Positions 1 to 5,822 are shown, numbered from the stretch's first letter. The stretch: 6,792 bases of DNA from CAYUTA01 sp964447605 (GCA_964447605.1 CAYUTA010000092.1:1-6792), one strand, 5' to 3'. Program-made: numbers and translations. Notes: generated by a model not told the origin, from the sequence alone.

Positions 1-32
1 CATGAGCTGTTTTTGCCCTGTTTACCTGGTGT

Positions 33-61
33 TTGTGTGTTTTGCTCATGGCTATTATACT
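33..61 (+). promoter_or_regulatory. Candidate sigma-A promoter of the membrane protein gene
   Basis: A TATACT -10 box (56-61) is preceded by a weak TTGTGT -35 box (33-38) with a 17-nt spacer. Overlapping alternatives (TATTAT at 53-58, TATATA at 66-71) make the exact start uncertain. Transcription would begin near 68, leaving a leader of about 40 nt before the ATG at 110. The -10 match is good and the -35 match is only three of six, so this is a moderate inference. Confidence 0.45.
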
Positions 62-109
62 AACATATATAGGGGATAGCAGACCAATTTCAGGGAGGGG
101 ACAGAAGCT

Positions 110-1108
110 ATGGAACGTAAAAAAACGCAGGTTTCCGACGAAGTAAAGGCTGCCGCCGCAAAGAAGGCGGCAGCGGCCAAGAAAGACGCGGCGGCAAAGA
201 AGACGGCTTCGACAAAGGGCGCGCCCGCAGCGGAGAAGAAAGCCGCGCCGAAAAAGACCGCCCCCAAAAAGGAAGCCCCCGCGAAGGAAGCGGCGGAAGA
301 AGCCGTGGAGGAAGCGCCCGTACGGGAAAGCAAGCCCGCCAGGGAGAAAAAGCAAAGGCTGGAAAAGCCGGTTACGGACGATGAGCGCAAGCGCGTCAAG
401 GGGCTGCGGACTGCCGCCATCATCCTCTGGGTGCTGGCCGTTGCTGCGGAAGTCGGCGCATTCTTTGCATTTAGCTGGGCCAATCGCAACAACGCGCTGT
501 ATTTCGGCACGCTGGAAATATGGTTGCTGATCGGTGCGCTTGTGCTCGATGCGATTTTTTGTATCGTGGCCGCACAGCTTTGGAAGAAGTCCAACCGCAT
601 CAGCCCCTGCCTGGCGGACAGCAAGTTTGTGCGTACGCTCTGGCATCAGCTGGGCGTCATCATGGTGCTTGTCTGCTTCCTGCCCATCGGCATTTTCCTG
701 CTGCTCAAGTCCGACAAACTGGACAAAAAGACCAAGACCATCCTTCTGGCCGTTGTAGCGGCGCTGTTTGTCGGCGCGACCACCGCCAGCATCGATTACA
801 AACAACCATCCGAGGAGGAAGTGCAGCAGTTGCAGGAGGAGGCTGTTGCGGCCAGCGCGGCCGATGCGGTTTGCTGGACGCGCTTTGGAAAATCCTATCA
901 CTTTGACCGCAACTGCCATACGCTGGCCCGTACGACCGAGGCCAATCTGTTTTCCGGCACGCTTGACGACGCGTTTGCCGCCAACCGTTGGGACCCTTGC
1001 GACTATTGCGCGGGCGGCGCGGAGGCCAAGCTCAGCGAAGAAGCGGCGGATGAAGCGGCCGACGAGCCCGTAAAGGAGCCGCTCGAGGAACTGGAACCCG
1101 CCGCATAA
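110..1108 (+). CDS. Membrane protein with H1-like Lys/Ala/Pro-rich N-terminus and C-terminal Cys/His domain
   Basis: The product is 332 residues. Residues 1-97 are low complexity and highly charged, rich in Lys, Ala, Pro and Glu with KKAAPKKTAPKK-type runs like bacterial histone H1-like tails; there is no signal peptide. Hydrophobic segments at about 101-121, 135-156, 181-199 and 210-226 suggest four membrane spans. After a Glu/Gln/Ala linker, residues 254-301 carry C255, YH at 263-264, C269-H270 and a C297-x2-C300 pair. That spacing (aromatic-His, Cys, then Pro-Cys-x2-Cys) resembles the small metal-binding domain of Ada and related Cys-tagged C-termini. The tail 305-332 is acidic. The start is supported by GGGAGGGG (93-100), 9 nt upstream. 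The function is unknown. I infer cytoplasmic tails that may bind nucleic acid and metal; the domain likeness is by eye only. Confidence 0.85.
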   Translation: MERKKTQVSDEVKAAAAKKAAAAKKDAAAKKTASTKGAPAAEKKAAPKKTAPKKEAPAKEAAEEAVEEAPVRESKPAREKKQRLEKPVTDDERKRVKGLRTAAIILWVLAVAAEVGAFFAFSWANRNNALYFGTLEIWLLIGALVLDAIFCIVAAQLWKKSNRISPCLADSKFVRTLWHQLGVIMVLVCFLPIGIFLLLKSDKLDKKTKTILLAVVAALFVGATTASIDYKQPSEEEVQQLQEEAVAASAADAVCWTRFGKSYHFDRNCHTLARTTEANLFSGTLDDAFAANRWDPCDYCAGGAEAKLSEEAADEAADEPVKEPLEELEPAA

Positions 1109-1131
1109 GCCCGCGGTTACGAATTGACAAC

Positions 1132-1175
1132 GATACAAAGGCTCCCGCCCATTTGTGCGGGAGCCTCAGCGTATC
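1132..1175. terminator. Strong hairpin, probable bidirectional terminator
   Basis: A perfect 10-bp stem (AGGCTCCCGC at 1139-1148 pairing with GCGGGAGCCT at 1157-1166) closes an 8-nt loop. An outer GATAC/GTATC pairing (1132-1136 with 1171-1175) can extend it. It begins about 30 nt after the stop codon of the upstream gene. No U-tract follows on the plus strand; on the minus strand the stem is followed by TTTGTATCGTTG, which suits termination of minus-strand transcripts better. Confidence 0.65.
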
Positions 1176-1201
1176 AATAAAGCCATGGGCGGGTCGGCGG
1201 G

Positions 1202-1271
1202 CCGCAGTCTTGCGGAGGTTCGTTCCGGCTCCGCCGGATTTGCCGGTGGAACGGATCGCCCGGTTTGGGCG
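1202..1271. other. Cluster of small hairpins in the convergent intergenic region
   Basis: Three adjacent stem-loops are visible: CCGCA/TGCGG (1202-1206 with 1211-1215), CGTTCC/GGAACG (1221-1226 with 1248-1253) enclosing CCGGC-tcc-GCCGG, and CGCCC/GGGCG (1257-1261 with 1267-1271). Reading frames here have no ribosome site and no recognisable family. I see no gene between 1109 and 1531. The cluster abuts repeat copy 1 and may be part of the same composite intergenic element. Confidence 0.45.
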
Positions 1272-1297
1272 GTTTCCCTGCGCATGTTGCCGCCCGG

Positions 1298-1397
1298 GAG
1301 CCCGCAAAGACCTGAAAACCTTACGGCTTTCATCCGCTTCGGCGTGCACGCCGCCAAAGCCGATGGAAGGGCAGGGGCTGCGGCTTTTGACAATCCC
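1298..1397 (-). repeat. Dispersed intergenic repeat, copy 1 (inverted relative to copy 2)
   Basis: Read on the minus strand from 1397 to 1299, this stretch aligns with 5214-5313 read on the plus strand. I count by hand about 84 identities in 100 columns with one single-base gap. The best conserved part is the GGCGGCGTGCACGCCGAA core and the following GGATGAAA, CCGTAAGG and TCAGGTCTTTGCGGGCT blocks. Homology resumes beyond 1286 after a 14-16 bp block that lies in the opposite orientation (1287-1302). Both copies lie outside the genes recognised here, so the repeat is probably noncoding. Confidence 0.8.
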
Positions 1398-1430
1398 GAA
1401 ACGAAAAAATGTGGGAAGAACCAGATAATT

Positions 1431-1455
1431 CGTCAAAAACGGAGCTTTCTGACGG
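1431..1455. repeat. GTCAAAAA stem-loop module, copy 1
   Basis: CGTCA (1431-1435) can pair with TGACG (1450-1454), with A-rich/T-rich inner pairing around a GC-rich loop. An almost identical module with one or two substitutions and two compensating indels lies at 5359-5384 beside repeat copy 2, so it appears to belong to the same composite element. It lies downstream of the minus-strand regulator gene and could serve as its transcript end, but it lacks a clean U-tract. Confidence 0.55.
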
Positions 1456-1531
1456 CATGAACAAAGCGGCAGCCGATCCAATCGTCCGGGGCAGATCGCT
1501 GCATGCAAAAATCCTGCCGCAGCGGTTCCCG

Positions 1532-2761
1532 TCAGCCCCGGGCGTGCACGCGCTGATTGTCGGCCGGGGCGCCCGTGTTTAACGGCCGGATTTTATAGCC
1601 GAACATCAGGGACGATTTGGTGTGCGCCTGATAAAACGCCTGCCGGACGCGCTCCATGACCGCCTTTCCGGAATCATATGTCACTGCGGACAGCAGCAGG
1701 GCGTATTGCGACGCGCTGTAGCGGCTGATGGTGTCGCCGCGGCGCAGGTTGCCGTGCAGCACCTTGAGAAGGGTCTGCATCGCGCTTTCCTGTACAAGGG
1801 AATCGACCGGCTCGCCGTTTGCGTTTCCGATGATGCACAATCCAAGGAAGATTGTGCTGCCGTTGCGCGCGAGGATCCGTTTCTGAATGCGGTAAATTTC
1901 CGGAAAGATCGCATATTCGCATATCAACGCGCCGCTTTCGTTGCTTTTCTCCTCCAGCAGGGCGCGGATGGCGTCGATATCCGCATCCGCCTTGGAATCC
2001 GCCTGCATCAGCCTGTGGTACACGGCGCGCAATTCCTCGGGCGCCTGCGCGCCCTGCTCCTGCCCGGAAAGATCGTTTAAAAAATAATAATACCGGCTGA
2101 GCGCCTCGTGCTTTCTGCCTGTTTTGGAAAGCGCCAATATCAGTTCAAGATGCAGTCGCCCGTCAAAAGGCTCGACCTCCTGCGCCCTGCGGCATACCTG
2201 TATGACGGCGCCATATGCATCCGCCTGCTTGAGCAGCTCGATAAGTATCAGCATGCATTCGATGAACTTATCGTGATAATACACGCTTTTTAGCACGATC
2301 CAAGATTCGTCCGAACCGCCGCCAAGCAACGGGCCGGAGTAAAGGTCCAATACGCGCGCGCATCGCTCAATGCGCTTTTGCCGGCTGAGCCGCTCGTCGG
2401 CGGCCTCGCGGCAGAGGCGGTCAACCTCATAGATATCGACCTCGCAGTTTAGCGCCATGTTCCACTGGTAATAGCCGCGCGTGGTCAAAACCGAGCATTC
2501 CAGCTCCTGAATTCCGCTTTGTGCGATCAGGCTGCGATAGCGGTGCAGCAACGTCCTGAGCGCCGTTGAGGGATTTCCGCTTTCGCGGTCGGACCACAGC
2601 GCGGTCAGCAGTTCCTCATGCGAGACGGGTCTGCCCCGATTCAAAATCAGATATTGGATAAACAGATTTGTCTTACGCGCCTGTTGCAGCTGTTCAAGCA
2701 CCAGACTACCGTCTGATGTAATTTCAAAGTTGCCCAACAGCCGGATCTTCACCTTGGCCAT
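1532..2761 (-). CDS. BTAD (AfsR/SARP-type) transcriptional regulator with degenerate GGDEF-like C-terminus
   Basis: The product is 409 residues and cytoplasmic. Residues 3-100 form an OmpR-type winged-helix DNA-binding domain (KIRLLGNFEI opening, then the NRGRPVSHEELLTALW recognition region). Residues 105-255 match the bacterial transcriptional activation domain: CEVDIYEVDRL start, YSGPLL motif and helical TPR-like repeats (AVIQVCRRAQEVEPFD, LALSKTGRKHEALSRYY). Residues 280-393 resemble a GGDEF nucleotide-cyclase fold (FPEIYRIQKRIL, then RRGDTISRYSASQYALLLS), but SASQY stands where GGDEF would be. Cyclase activity is therefore unlikely and a sensory or dimerising role is inferred. AGGGGA lies about 9 nt before the ATG. 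It has its own promoter near 2858-2886. Target genes cannot be deduced from the sequence. Confidence 0.88.
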   Translation of the reverse strand: MAKVKIRLLGNFEITSDGSLVLEQLQQARKTNLFIQYLILNRGRPVSHEELLTALWSDRESGNPSTALRTLLHRYRSLIAQSGIQELECSVLTTRGYYQWNMALNCEVDIYEVDRLCREAADERLSRQKRIERCARVLDLYSGPLLGGGSDESWIVLKSVYYHDKFIECMLILIELLKQADAYGAVIQVCRRAQEVEPFDGRLHLELILALSKTGRKHEALSRYYYFLNDLSGQEQGAQAPEELRAVYHRLMQADSKADADIDAIRALLEEKSNESGALICEYAIFPEIYRIQKRILARNGSTIFLGLCIIGNANGEPVDSLVQESAMQTLLKVLHGNLRRGDTISRYSASQYALLLSAVTYDSGKAVMERVRQAFYQAHTKSSLMFGYKIRPLNTGAPADNQRVHARG

Positions 2762-2778
2762 GCTTGCTTCCCCTCATG

Positions 2779-2792
2779 ATACAATATACAAT
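2779..2792. promoter_or_regulatory. Tandem ATACAAT repeat in the regulator's leader, possible operator
   Basis: Two exact, directly abutting ATACAAT heptamers (2779-2785 and 2786-2792), followed by ATA, lie just upstream of the ribosome site of the BTAD regulator and about 60 nt downstream of its predicted transcription start. OmpR-type winged helices commonly bind short direct repeats, so autoregulation is possible. Chance in an AT-rich leader is equally possible. Confidence 0.25.
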
Positions 2793-2857
2793 ATATGCCC
2801 GCTTGCGGCCGGAATCCACTCCATGAAACCGCATGATAAACCCATGGGAACAAATTG

Positions 2858-2886
2858 AGTATAGCGCCATTGGTCGGATATTTCAA
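2858..2886 (-). promoter_or_regulatory. Sigma-A promoter of the BTAD regulator
   Basis: Read on the minus strand: TTGAAA (2886-2881), a 17-nt spacer, then TATACT (2863-2858). Both boxes match consensus at five of six positions with ideal spacing. Transcription should start near 2851, giving a leader of about 90 nt before the ATG at 2761. Confidence 0.75.
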
Positions 2887-3108
2887 CAAAAAGTTACATG
2901 CCGCCGTCCGCAACAATCCCCACGCGCTTTGCCGCCTGCCGATGTAGCGCCGGCGCATCCAACAAACGCGCGGTACAAATCCACTTTTTGCACGTATCGC
3001 GCATGGCAATGGACCTTGAACCGCTGAGAGGGCGTCTCTCCGGCGGGGCCAATTTAAGGCCAAAACGCGCCTTCCGCCATACCCCCTGCGTTGACGGGCC
3101 GCGATCAT
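2887..3108. other. Spacer between asnA and the regulator promoter
   Basis: No gene is supported in these 222 bases. The only visible structure is a hairpin at 3021-3046: GAGAG (3026-3030) with CTCTC (3036-3040), extended across a small internal loop by CCGC (3021-3024) with GCGG (3043-3046). It sits about 60-90 nt beyond the asnA stop on the minus strand and might end the asnA transcript, but no U-tract follows. Confidence 0.4.
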
Positions 3109-4116
3109 TTACAACAGCGTAACGCCCGCCCGTGCGCACACCGCCGCGGTTTCCGCATCCCAAAGCGAGCTTTGCACCTCGCCGATGTGCGCCTTGTTGA
3201 GCAACTGCATGCACATTCTCGATTGTCCGATGCCGCCGCCGATGGTCAGCGGCAGTTCCCCGGCAAGCAGCATCCTGTGGAACGGCAGCGCGCGCCGGTC
3301 CCCGCAGCCTGTAACCGTAAGCTGGCGGTCAAGCGACGCCGCATCCACGCGGATGCCCATGGAGGAGATTTCAAACGCGCAGTCGAGCAGCGGATTATAA
3401 AACAGGATATCCCCGTTGAGCGCCCAGTCGTCGTAGTCCGGCGCGCGGCCGTCGTGCGGCCTGCCGTCGGAAAGCGTGCCGCCGATGCCGAGAATAAACG
3501 ATGTCCCGTGCGTCCTGACATACAGCGTTTCGCGTTCCTTGGCCGTTTTGTCCGGATACAGGTCCAGCAGTTCCTGTGCGGTTACAAAGCTGACGCTCTT
3601 GTCCACCCAGGGCACAAGCGTTTCATAGCGCGCGCACACCACCTGCTGGGTATAATAGACCGCATCCACGATGCCGCGCACCGTCGCCTTGAGCGTGTCG
3701 ATATTGCGTTCGCCGGGGGTGATGACCTTTTCCCAGTCCCACTGGTCAACATAGACCGAATGCAGGTTGTCGAGCTCCTCGTCGCGCCGGATGGCGTTCA
3801 TGTCCGTCACGAGCCCGCGGCCCGGCCGGAACCCGTAACGGCCCAGCGCATACCGCTTCCACTTGGCCAGCGAGTGCACAACCTCGCCGTTGCCGCCCGT
3901 TGCGGGGATGTCAAACGATACGGGTCGCTCCACGCCGCTGAGATTGTCGTTGAGGCCGTCGGCCGGGTTGACAAACAGCGGCGCGGATACGCGTTTGAGG
4001 CGCAGGATCGCGGAAAGGGATTCCAGAAACGTGCGCTTGATGAGCTCGATCGCGCTCTGCGTATCATACAGCCCGAGCTTGCTGACATAACCCGGGGGAA
4101 CATAGGATTGCTGCAT
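3109..4116 (-). CDS. asnA: Aspartate--ammonia ligase (ammonia-dependent asparagine synthetase A)
   Basis: AsnA makes asparagine from aspartate, ammonia and ATP (releasing AMP and pyrophosphate) in the cytoplasm. It is a class II aminoacyl-tRNA-synthetase-like enzyme. The product is 335 residues, close to the E. coli length of 330. Family blocks run in order: DGLNDNLSGVER (53-64, with D57 matching the E. coli active-site D46), HSLAKWKR (81-88), GLVTDMNAIRRDE (101-113), HSVYVDQWDWEKV (119-131), GIGGTLSDGRPHDGRAPDYDDW (210-231), LNGDIL (233-238), ELSSMGIRVD-like (249-258) and TIGGGIGQSR (291-300). The frame stays open upstream to 4284, but the ATG at 4116 is chosen because AAGGAG (4130-4125) precedes it by 8 nt and the family N-terminus begins there. 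It is divergent from deoD and intact. Confidence 0.97.
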   Translation of the reverse strand: MQQSYVPPGYVSKLGLYDTQSAIELIKRTFLESLSAILRLKRVSAPLFVNPADGLNDNLSGVERPVSFDIPATGGNGEVVHSLAKWKRYALGRYGFRPGRGLVTDMNAIRRDEELDNLHSVYVDQWDWEKVITPGERNIDTLKATVRGIVDAVYYTQQVVCARYETLVPWVDKSVSFVTAQELLDLYPDKTAKERETLYVRTHGTSFILGIGGTLSDGRPHDGRAPDYDDWALNGDILFYNPLLDCAFEISSMGIRVDAASLDRQLTVTGCGDRRALPFHRMLLAGELPLTIGGGIGQSRMCMQLLNKAHIGEVQSSLWDAETAAVCARAGVTLL

Positions 4117-4161
4117 CTGTTGTCTCCTTATGTTTGTTTCCCTGACGGGAAAGTTTCCACC

Positions 4162-4191
4162 AGAATATCCCGCTATGCGCTTCTTTGTCAA
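4162..4191 (-). promoter_or_regulatory. Sigma-A promoter of asnA
   Basis: On the minus strand a perfect TTGACA (4191-4186) is followed by an 18-nt spacer and TATTCT (4167-4162). Transcription should begin near 4155, leaving a leader of about 40 nt to the ATG at 4116. Its -35 region overlaps the -35 region of the divergent plus-strand promoter. Confidence 0.75.
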
Positions 4192-4209
4192 GCCGGAATG
4201 TGCTATACT
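4181..4209 (+). promoter_or_regulatory. Candidate extended -10 promoter of deoD
   Basis: TGCTATACT (4201-4209) is an extended -10 element (TGn plus TATACT). The -35 region 17 nt upstream (TTCTTT, 4181-4186) is weak, as is usual for extended -10 promoters. Transcription would begin near 4216, about 245 nt before the deoD ATG. No better promoter is visible closer to deoD. The element interleaves with the divergent asnA promoter. Confidence 0.5.
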
Positions 4210-4215
4210 GAACAG

Positions 4216-4446
4216 GCGTTCCGTGTGCGCGCTACGGGCGGTTTCTGTGGTTTTTGCGGCGGAAGGCACGCGTCCGGACCCCACTGGCTGCCGCCCGGCA
4301 GAGGGACAGGGGTCGGGAGCGGCCGCCTTTTTAGGCAGGGGGACTGTTTTTTTGCCGCCCTGCCCGGGCGCTGCCGACAGAGCAATCCCGCGCGGCGCTT
4401 TGCCCGGTGCGTCGGAAGGGACGCAATGATACCCATATCGTTTGCT
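4216..4446 (+). promoter_or_regulatory. Long GC-rich structured leader of deoD, possible cis-acting RNA
   Basis: Several pairings are visible. An outer stem TCC-g-GACCCC (4273-4282) pairs with GGGGTC-g-GGA (4309-4318) around an inner hairpin CTGCCG/CGGCAG (4288-4293 with 4296-4301). Next come GCCT/AGGC (4325-4328 with 4333-4336) and a competing GGCAGGG/CCCTGCC (4334-4340 with 4358-4364) whose 17-nt loop contains a T7 tract (4347-4353). A CCGGGC/GCCCGG pairing is possible further on. No known riboswitch consensus was recognised, and no coding frame is supported. Because the region is GC-rich, some pairing is expected by chance. Confidence 0.35.
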
Positions 4447-4460
4447 AAGGAGGATTTATC

Positions 4461-5180
4461 ATGAAGCAAGCCAATACAACCCCGCATATCACCTGCAGTC
4501 CCGGCGACTTTGCCAAAACCGTGCTCATGCCCGGCGACCCGCTGCGCGCCAAGCTCATTGCCGAAACCTACCTGAAAAACGCGGAGCTTATCAACAATGT
4601 CCGCGGGATACACGGGTATACGGGCATATATGAGGGCAAACCGGTCTCCGTCATGGCCAGCGGGATGGGCATGCCCTCGATGGGAATCTATTCGTACGAG
4701 CTTTTTAACATCTTCGGCGTGGAGAACATCATCCGCATCGGTTCCGCGGGCGGGATCGATCCCGATCTCAAGCTGTTTGACCTCGTCATTGGCCAGGGCG
4801 CGTGCACGGATTCCAGCTACTTTTGCAGCTTTGGCATCCCGGGCAACTACGCGCCCATTGCAAGCTATGCGCTTTTGCGCAGGGCCGTGGACGAGTGCGA
4901 GCGCCGCAAGCTGCGCTGCAAGGTCGGAAACCTGCTTTCCTCGGATGTGTTCTATGGCGAAAGCGGCATTGCCGGTACGCTTGCGTGGCGCAAGATGGGC
5001 GTGCTGGCCGTGGAGATGGAGGCCGCCGCGCTGTATATGAACGCCGCGCGCGCAGGAAAGCGGGCGCTTGCCATCTGCACCATCTCCGACCTGCTTGAGA
5101 CTCACGAGTTGACCACCGCCGAGCAGCGCCAAAACGCGTTCCACGATATGATGCAGGTTGCGCTGAGCATTGCCGAGTAA
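4461..5180 (+). CDS. deoD: Purine nucleoside phosphorylase, DeoD type
   Basis: This enzyme splits purine (deoxy)ribonucleosides with phosphate into free base and (deoxy)ribose-1-phosphate for salvage, as a cytoplasmic hexamer of the NP-I family. The product is 239 residues, the same as E. coli DeoD. Visible family sites are PH at 8-9 (His matching E. coli His4), the phosphate loop MPGDPLRAK (23-31, with G25 and R29), NNVRG (45-49, R48), RIGSAGG (92-98, R92 and S95), GACTDS (113-118), SSDVFY (160-165), VEMEAAALY (184-192) and TISD (207-210, with S209 and D210 as the catalytic pair), then R223 in TTAEQR. All key residues are present. AAGGAGG (4447-4453), 7 nt upstream, fixes the start. The gene stands alone; after its stop come repeats, not another purine gene. 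Confidence 0.97.
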   Translation: MKQANTTPHITCSPGDFAKTVLMPGDPLRAKLIAETYLKNAELINNVRGIHGYTGIYEGKPVSVMASGMGMPSMGIYSYELFNIFGVENIIRIGSAGGIDPDLKLFDLVIGQGACTDSSYFCSFGIPGNYAPIASYALLRRAVDECERRKLRCKVGNLLSSDVFYGESGIAGTLAWRKMGVLAVEMEAAALYMNAARAGKRALAICTISDLLETHELTTAEQRQNAFHDMMQVALSIAE

Positions 5181-5198
5181 GGTCTGCCGGGCGCACCT

Positions 5199-5209
5199 CC
5201 GTCAAAAAA
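5199..5209 (+). repeat. CCGTCAAAAAA direct repeat flanking repeat copy 2 (left)
   Basis: This 11-mer is identical to 5359-5369, 160 bp away. Together they bracket repeat copy 2. It begins 19 nt after the deoD stop codon. The pair could mark the ends of the composite element or be remnants of its stem-loop arm. Confidence 0.5.
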
Positions 5210-5213
5210 GTCC

Positions 5214-5313
5214 GGGATGGTCGAGAGAAGCAGCCCTCGGCCATCCATCCGGCTTCGGCGGCGTGCACGCCGAAACGGATGAAAACCGTAAGGGGCTCAG
5301 GTCTTTGCGGGCT
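5214..5313 (+). repeat. Dispersed intergenic repeat, copy 2
   Basis: This plus-strand stretch aligns to the reverse complement of 1299-1397 at about 84 of 100 positions by hand count, so the two copies are inverted relative to each other about 3.9 kb apart. Weaker similarity continues through TTGCCGCCCGGGAGCC (5314-5329) to about 5336 if the matching block of copy 1 is flipped. Frames through it have no ribosome site. It directly follows deoD, where no conventional terminator is seen. Confidence 0.8.
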
Positions 5314-5358
5314 TTGCCGCCCGGGAGCCTGCAGGGCTTTCGGCAAGCAGCGGTTCCC

Positions 5359-5384
5359 CCGTCAAAAAACAGAGTTTTCGACGG
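5359..5384. repeat. GTCAAAAA stem-loop module, copy 2
   Basis: CCGTC (5359-5363) pairs with GACGG (5380-5384) and the inner AAAA with TTTT, leaving one mismatch and a short loop. It matches the module at 1431-1455. Its left arm contains the right-hand CCGTCAAAAAA direct repeat. Confidence 0.55.
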
Positions 5385-5457
5385 CTTTGCGCCCGCACAG
5401 AAGGCGGGCGTTGTCTTCCCCGCGTTTCGATCCCTCATCTTTTTGCATAAATAACAC
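5362..5457 (-). CDS. Possible very small ORF, 31 residues
   Basis: On the minus strand GGAAGGAG (5470-5463) is followed 5 nt later by GTG (5457), opening 31 codons that end at TGA (5364-5362) inside the GTCAAAAA stem-loop. An ATG lies three codons in (5448). The product starts VLFMQKDEG and is hydrophilic. The only support is the strong ribosome-site-like sequence. The tail runs into the repeat element, so this is probably not a functional gene. Confidence 0.15.
   Translation of the reverse strand: MLFMQKDEGSKRGEDNARLLCGRKAVENSVF
5390..5410. other. GC-rich hairpin after repeat copy 2
   Basis: CGCCCGC (5390-5396) pairs perfectly with GCGGGCG (5404-5410) around a 7-nt loop. It is followed on the plus strand by TTGTCTTCCCC, a poor U-tract. 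It could end deoD readthrough transcripts or be part of the composite repeat. Confidence 0.45.
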
Positions 5458-5481
5458 GGCTTCTCCTTCCGCAAAATCATA

Positions 5482-5656
5482 TCAAGCCCATCCGATATGT
5501 CCGCCCTGCATTTCCGCAGCTTTCCGCATGGCCGCCCGCGCATATTCATGCCCTGAAACCGTGACAAAATAAATGTTATGCAAGCTGTTTGCTGCCGTCA
5601 TCTTTTCCGGCGGTTCACCGGCAAGGTTTGTATCAAAATCAAAATACGTTTTTCAT
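5482..5656 (-). pseudogene. Possible small gene with a one-base frameshift near its start
   Basis: An uninterrupted minus-strand frame ends at TGA (5484-5482) and reads like a real protein (pieces include LAGEPPEKMTAANS, YFVTVSGHEYARAAMRK and AAEMQGGHIGWA). Within that frame the first ATG is at 5601 (39 residues) with only a poor ribosome site. An upstream ATG at 5656 is one base out of frame. If the A5 tract just after it were A4, the frame would join to give 57 residues beginning MKTYFDFDTN. No good ribosome site precedes 5656. I do not recognise the family. It may be a decayed small gene, an intact 39-residue gene, or chance. Confidence 0.25.
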
Positions 5657-5822
5657 ATGTGCGTGACATGCAGGTCTTTGCATATCCTAAATGCGCCTTG
5701 CGCTGGACAAAGCTTCCAAACGCAGCCCGGGCCGCATCACGCTCGCTTTGCAAAACCGCTCTGATTGCCCGCTTTTATGAAAAATAGCGTAAAGAAAGCA
5801 TGCCGCAACAATTCCCTGTCAC

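Noticed and set aside
1124..1129. Perfect TTGACA on the plus strand after the first gene
   Set aside because: No -10 box lies 16-18 nt downstream; that position falls in the terminator hairpin.
1032..1508. Open frames through the 1109-1531 region on both strands
   Set aside because: They run across hairpins and repeat copy 1, lack ribosome sites, and their similarity to frames near 5200-5450 comes from the shared noncoding repeat.
3021..3046. CTGAGAGGG near a hairpin, reminiscent of a thiamine pyrophosphate riboswitch
   Set aside because: The other conserved blocks of that riboswitch are absent and no thiamine gene lies downstream; the match is to a short hairpin only.
2749..3108. 119-codon minus-strand frame between asnA and the regulator
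   Set aside because: It contains the regulator's promoter and leader and overlaps its start; no ribosome site and no protein-like composition.
3091..4464. 457-codon plus-strand open frame antisense to asnA
   Set aside because: It lies over the unmistakable asnA gene, has no ribosome site, and its Arg/His/Ala-rich composition is typical of a GC-rich shadow frame.
4203..5144. 313-codon minus-strand open frame antisense to deoD
   Set aside because: It covers the deoD coding region, resembles no family, and has no ribosome site; shadow of deoD.
5573..5787. Two overlapping 63- and 69-codon plus-strand frames ahead of the orphan terminator
   Set aside because: No ribosome site and no recognisable protein features; they lie opposite the better-looking small minus-strand frame.
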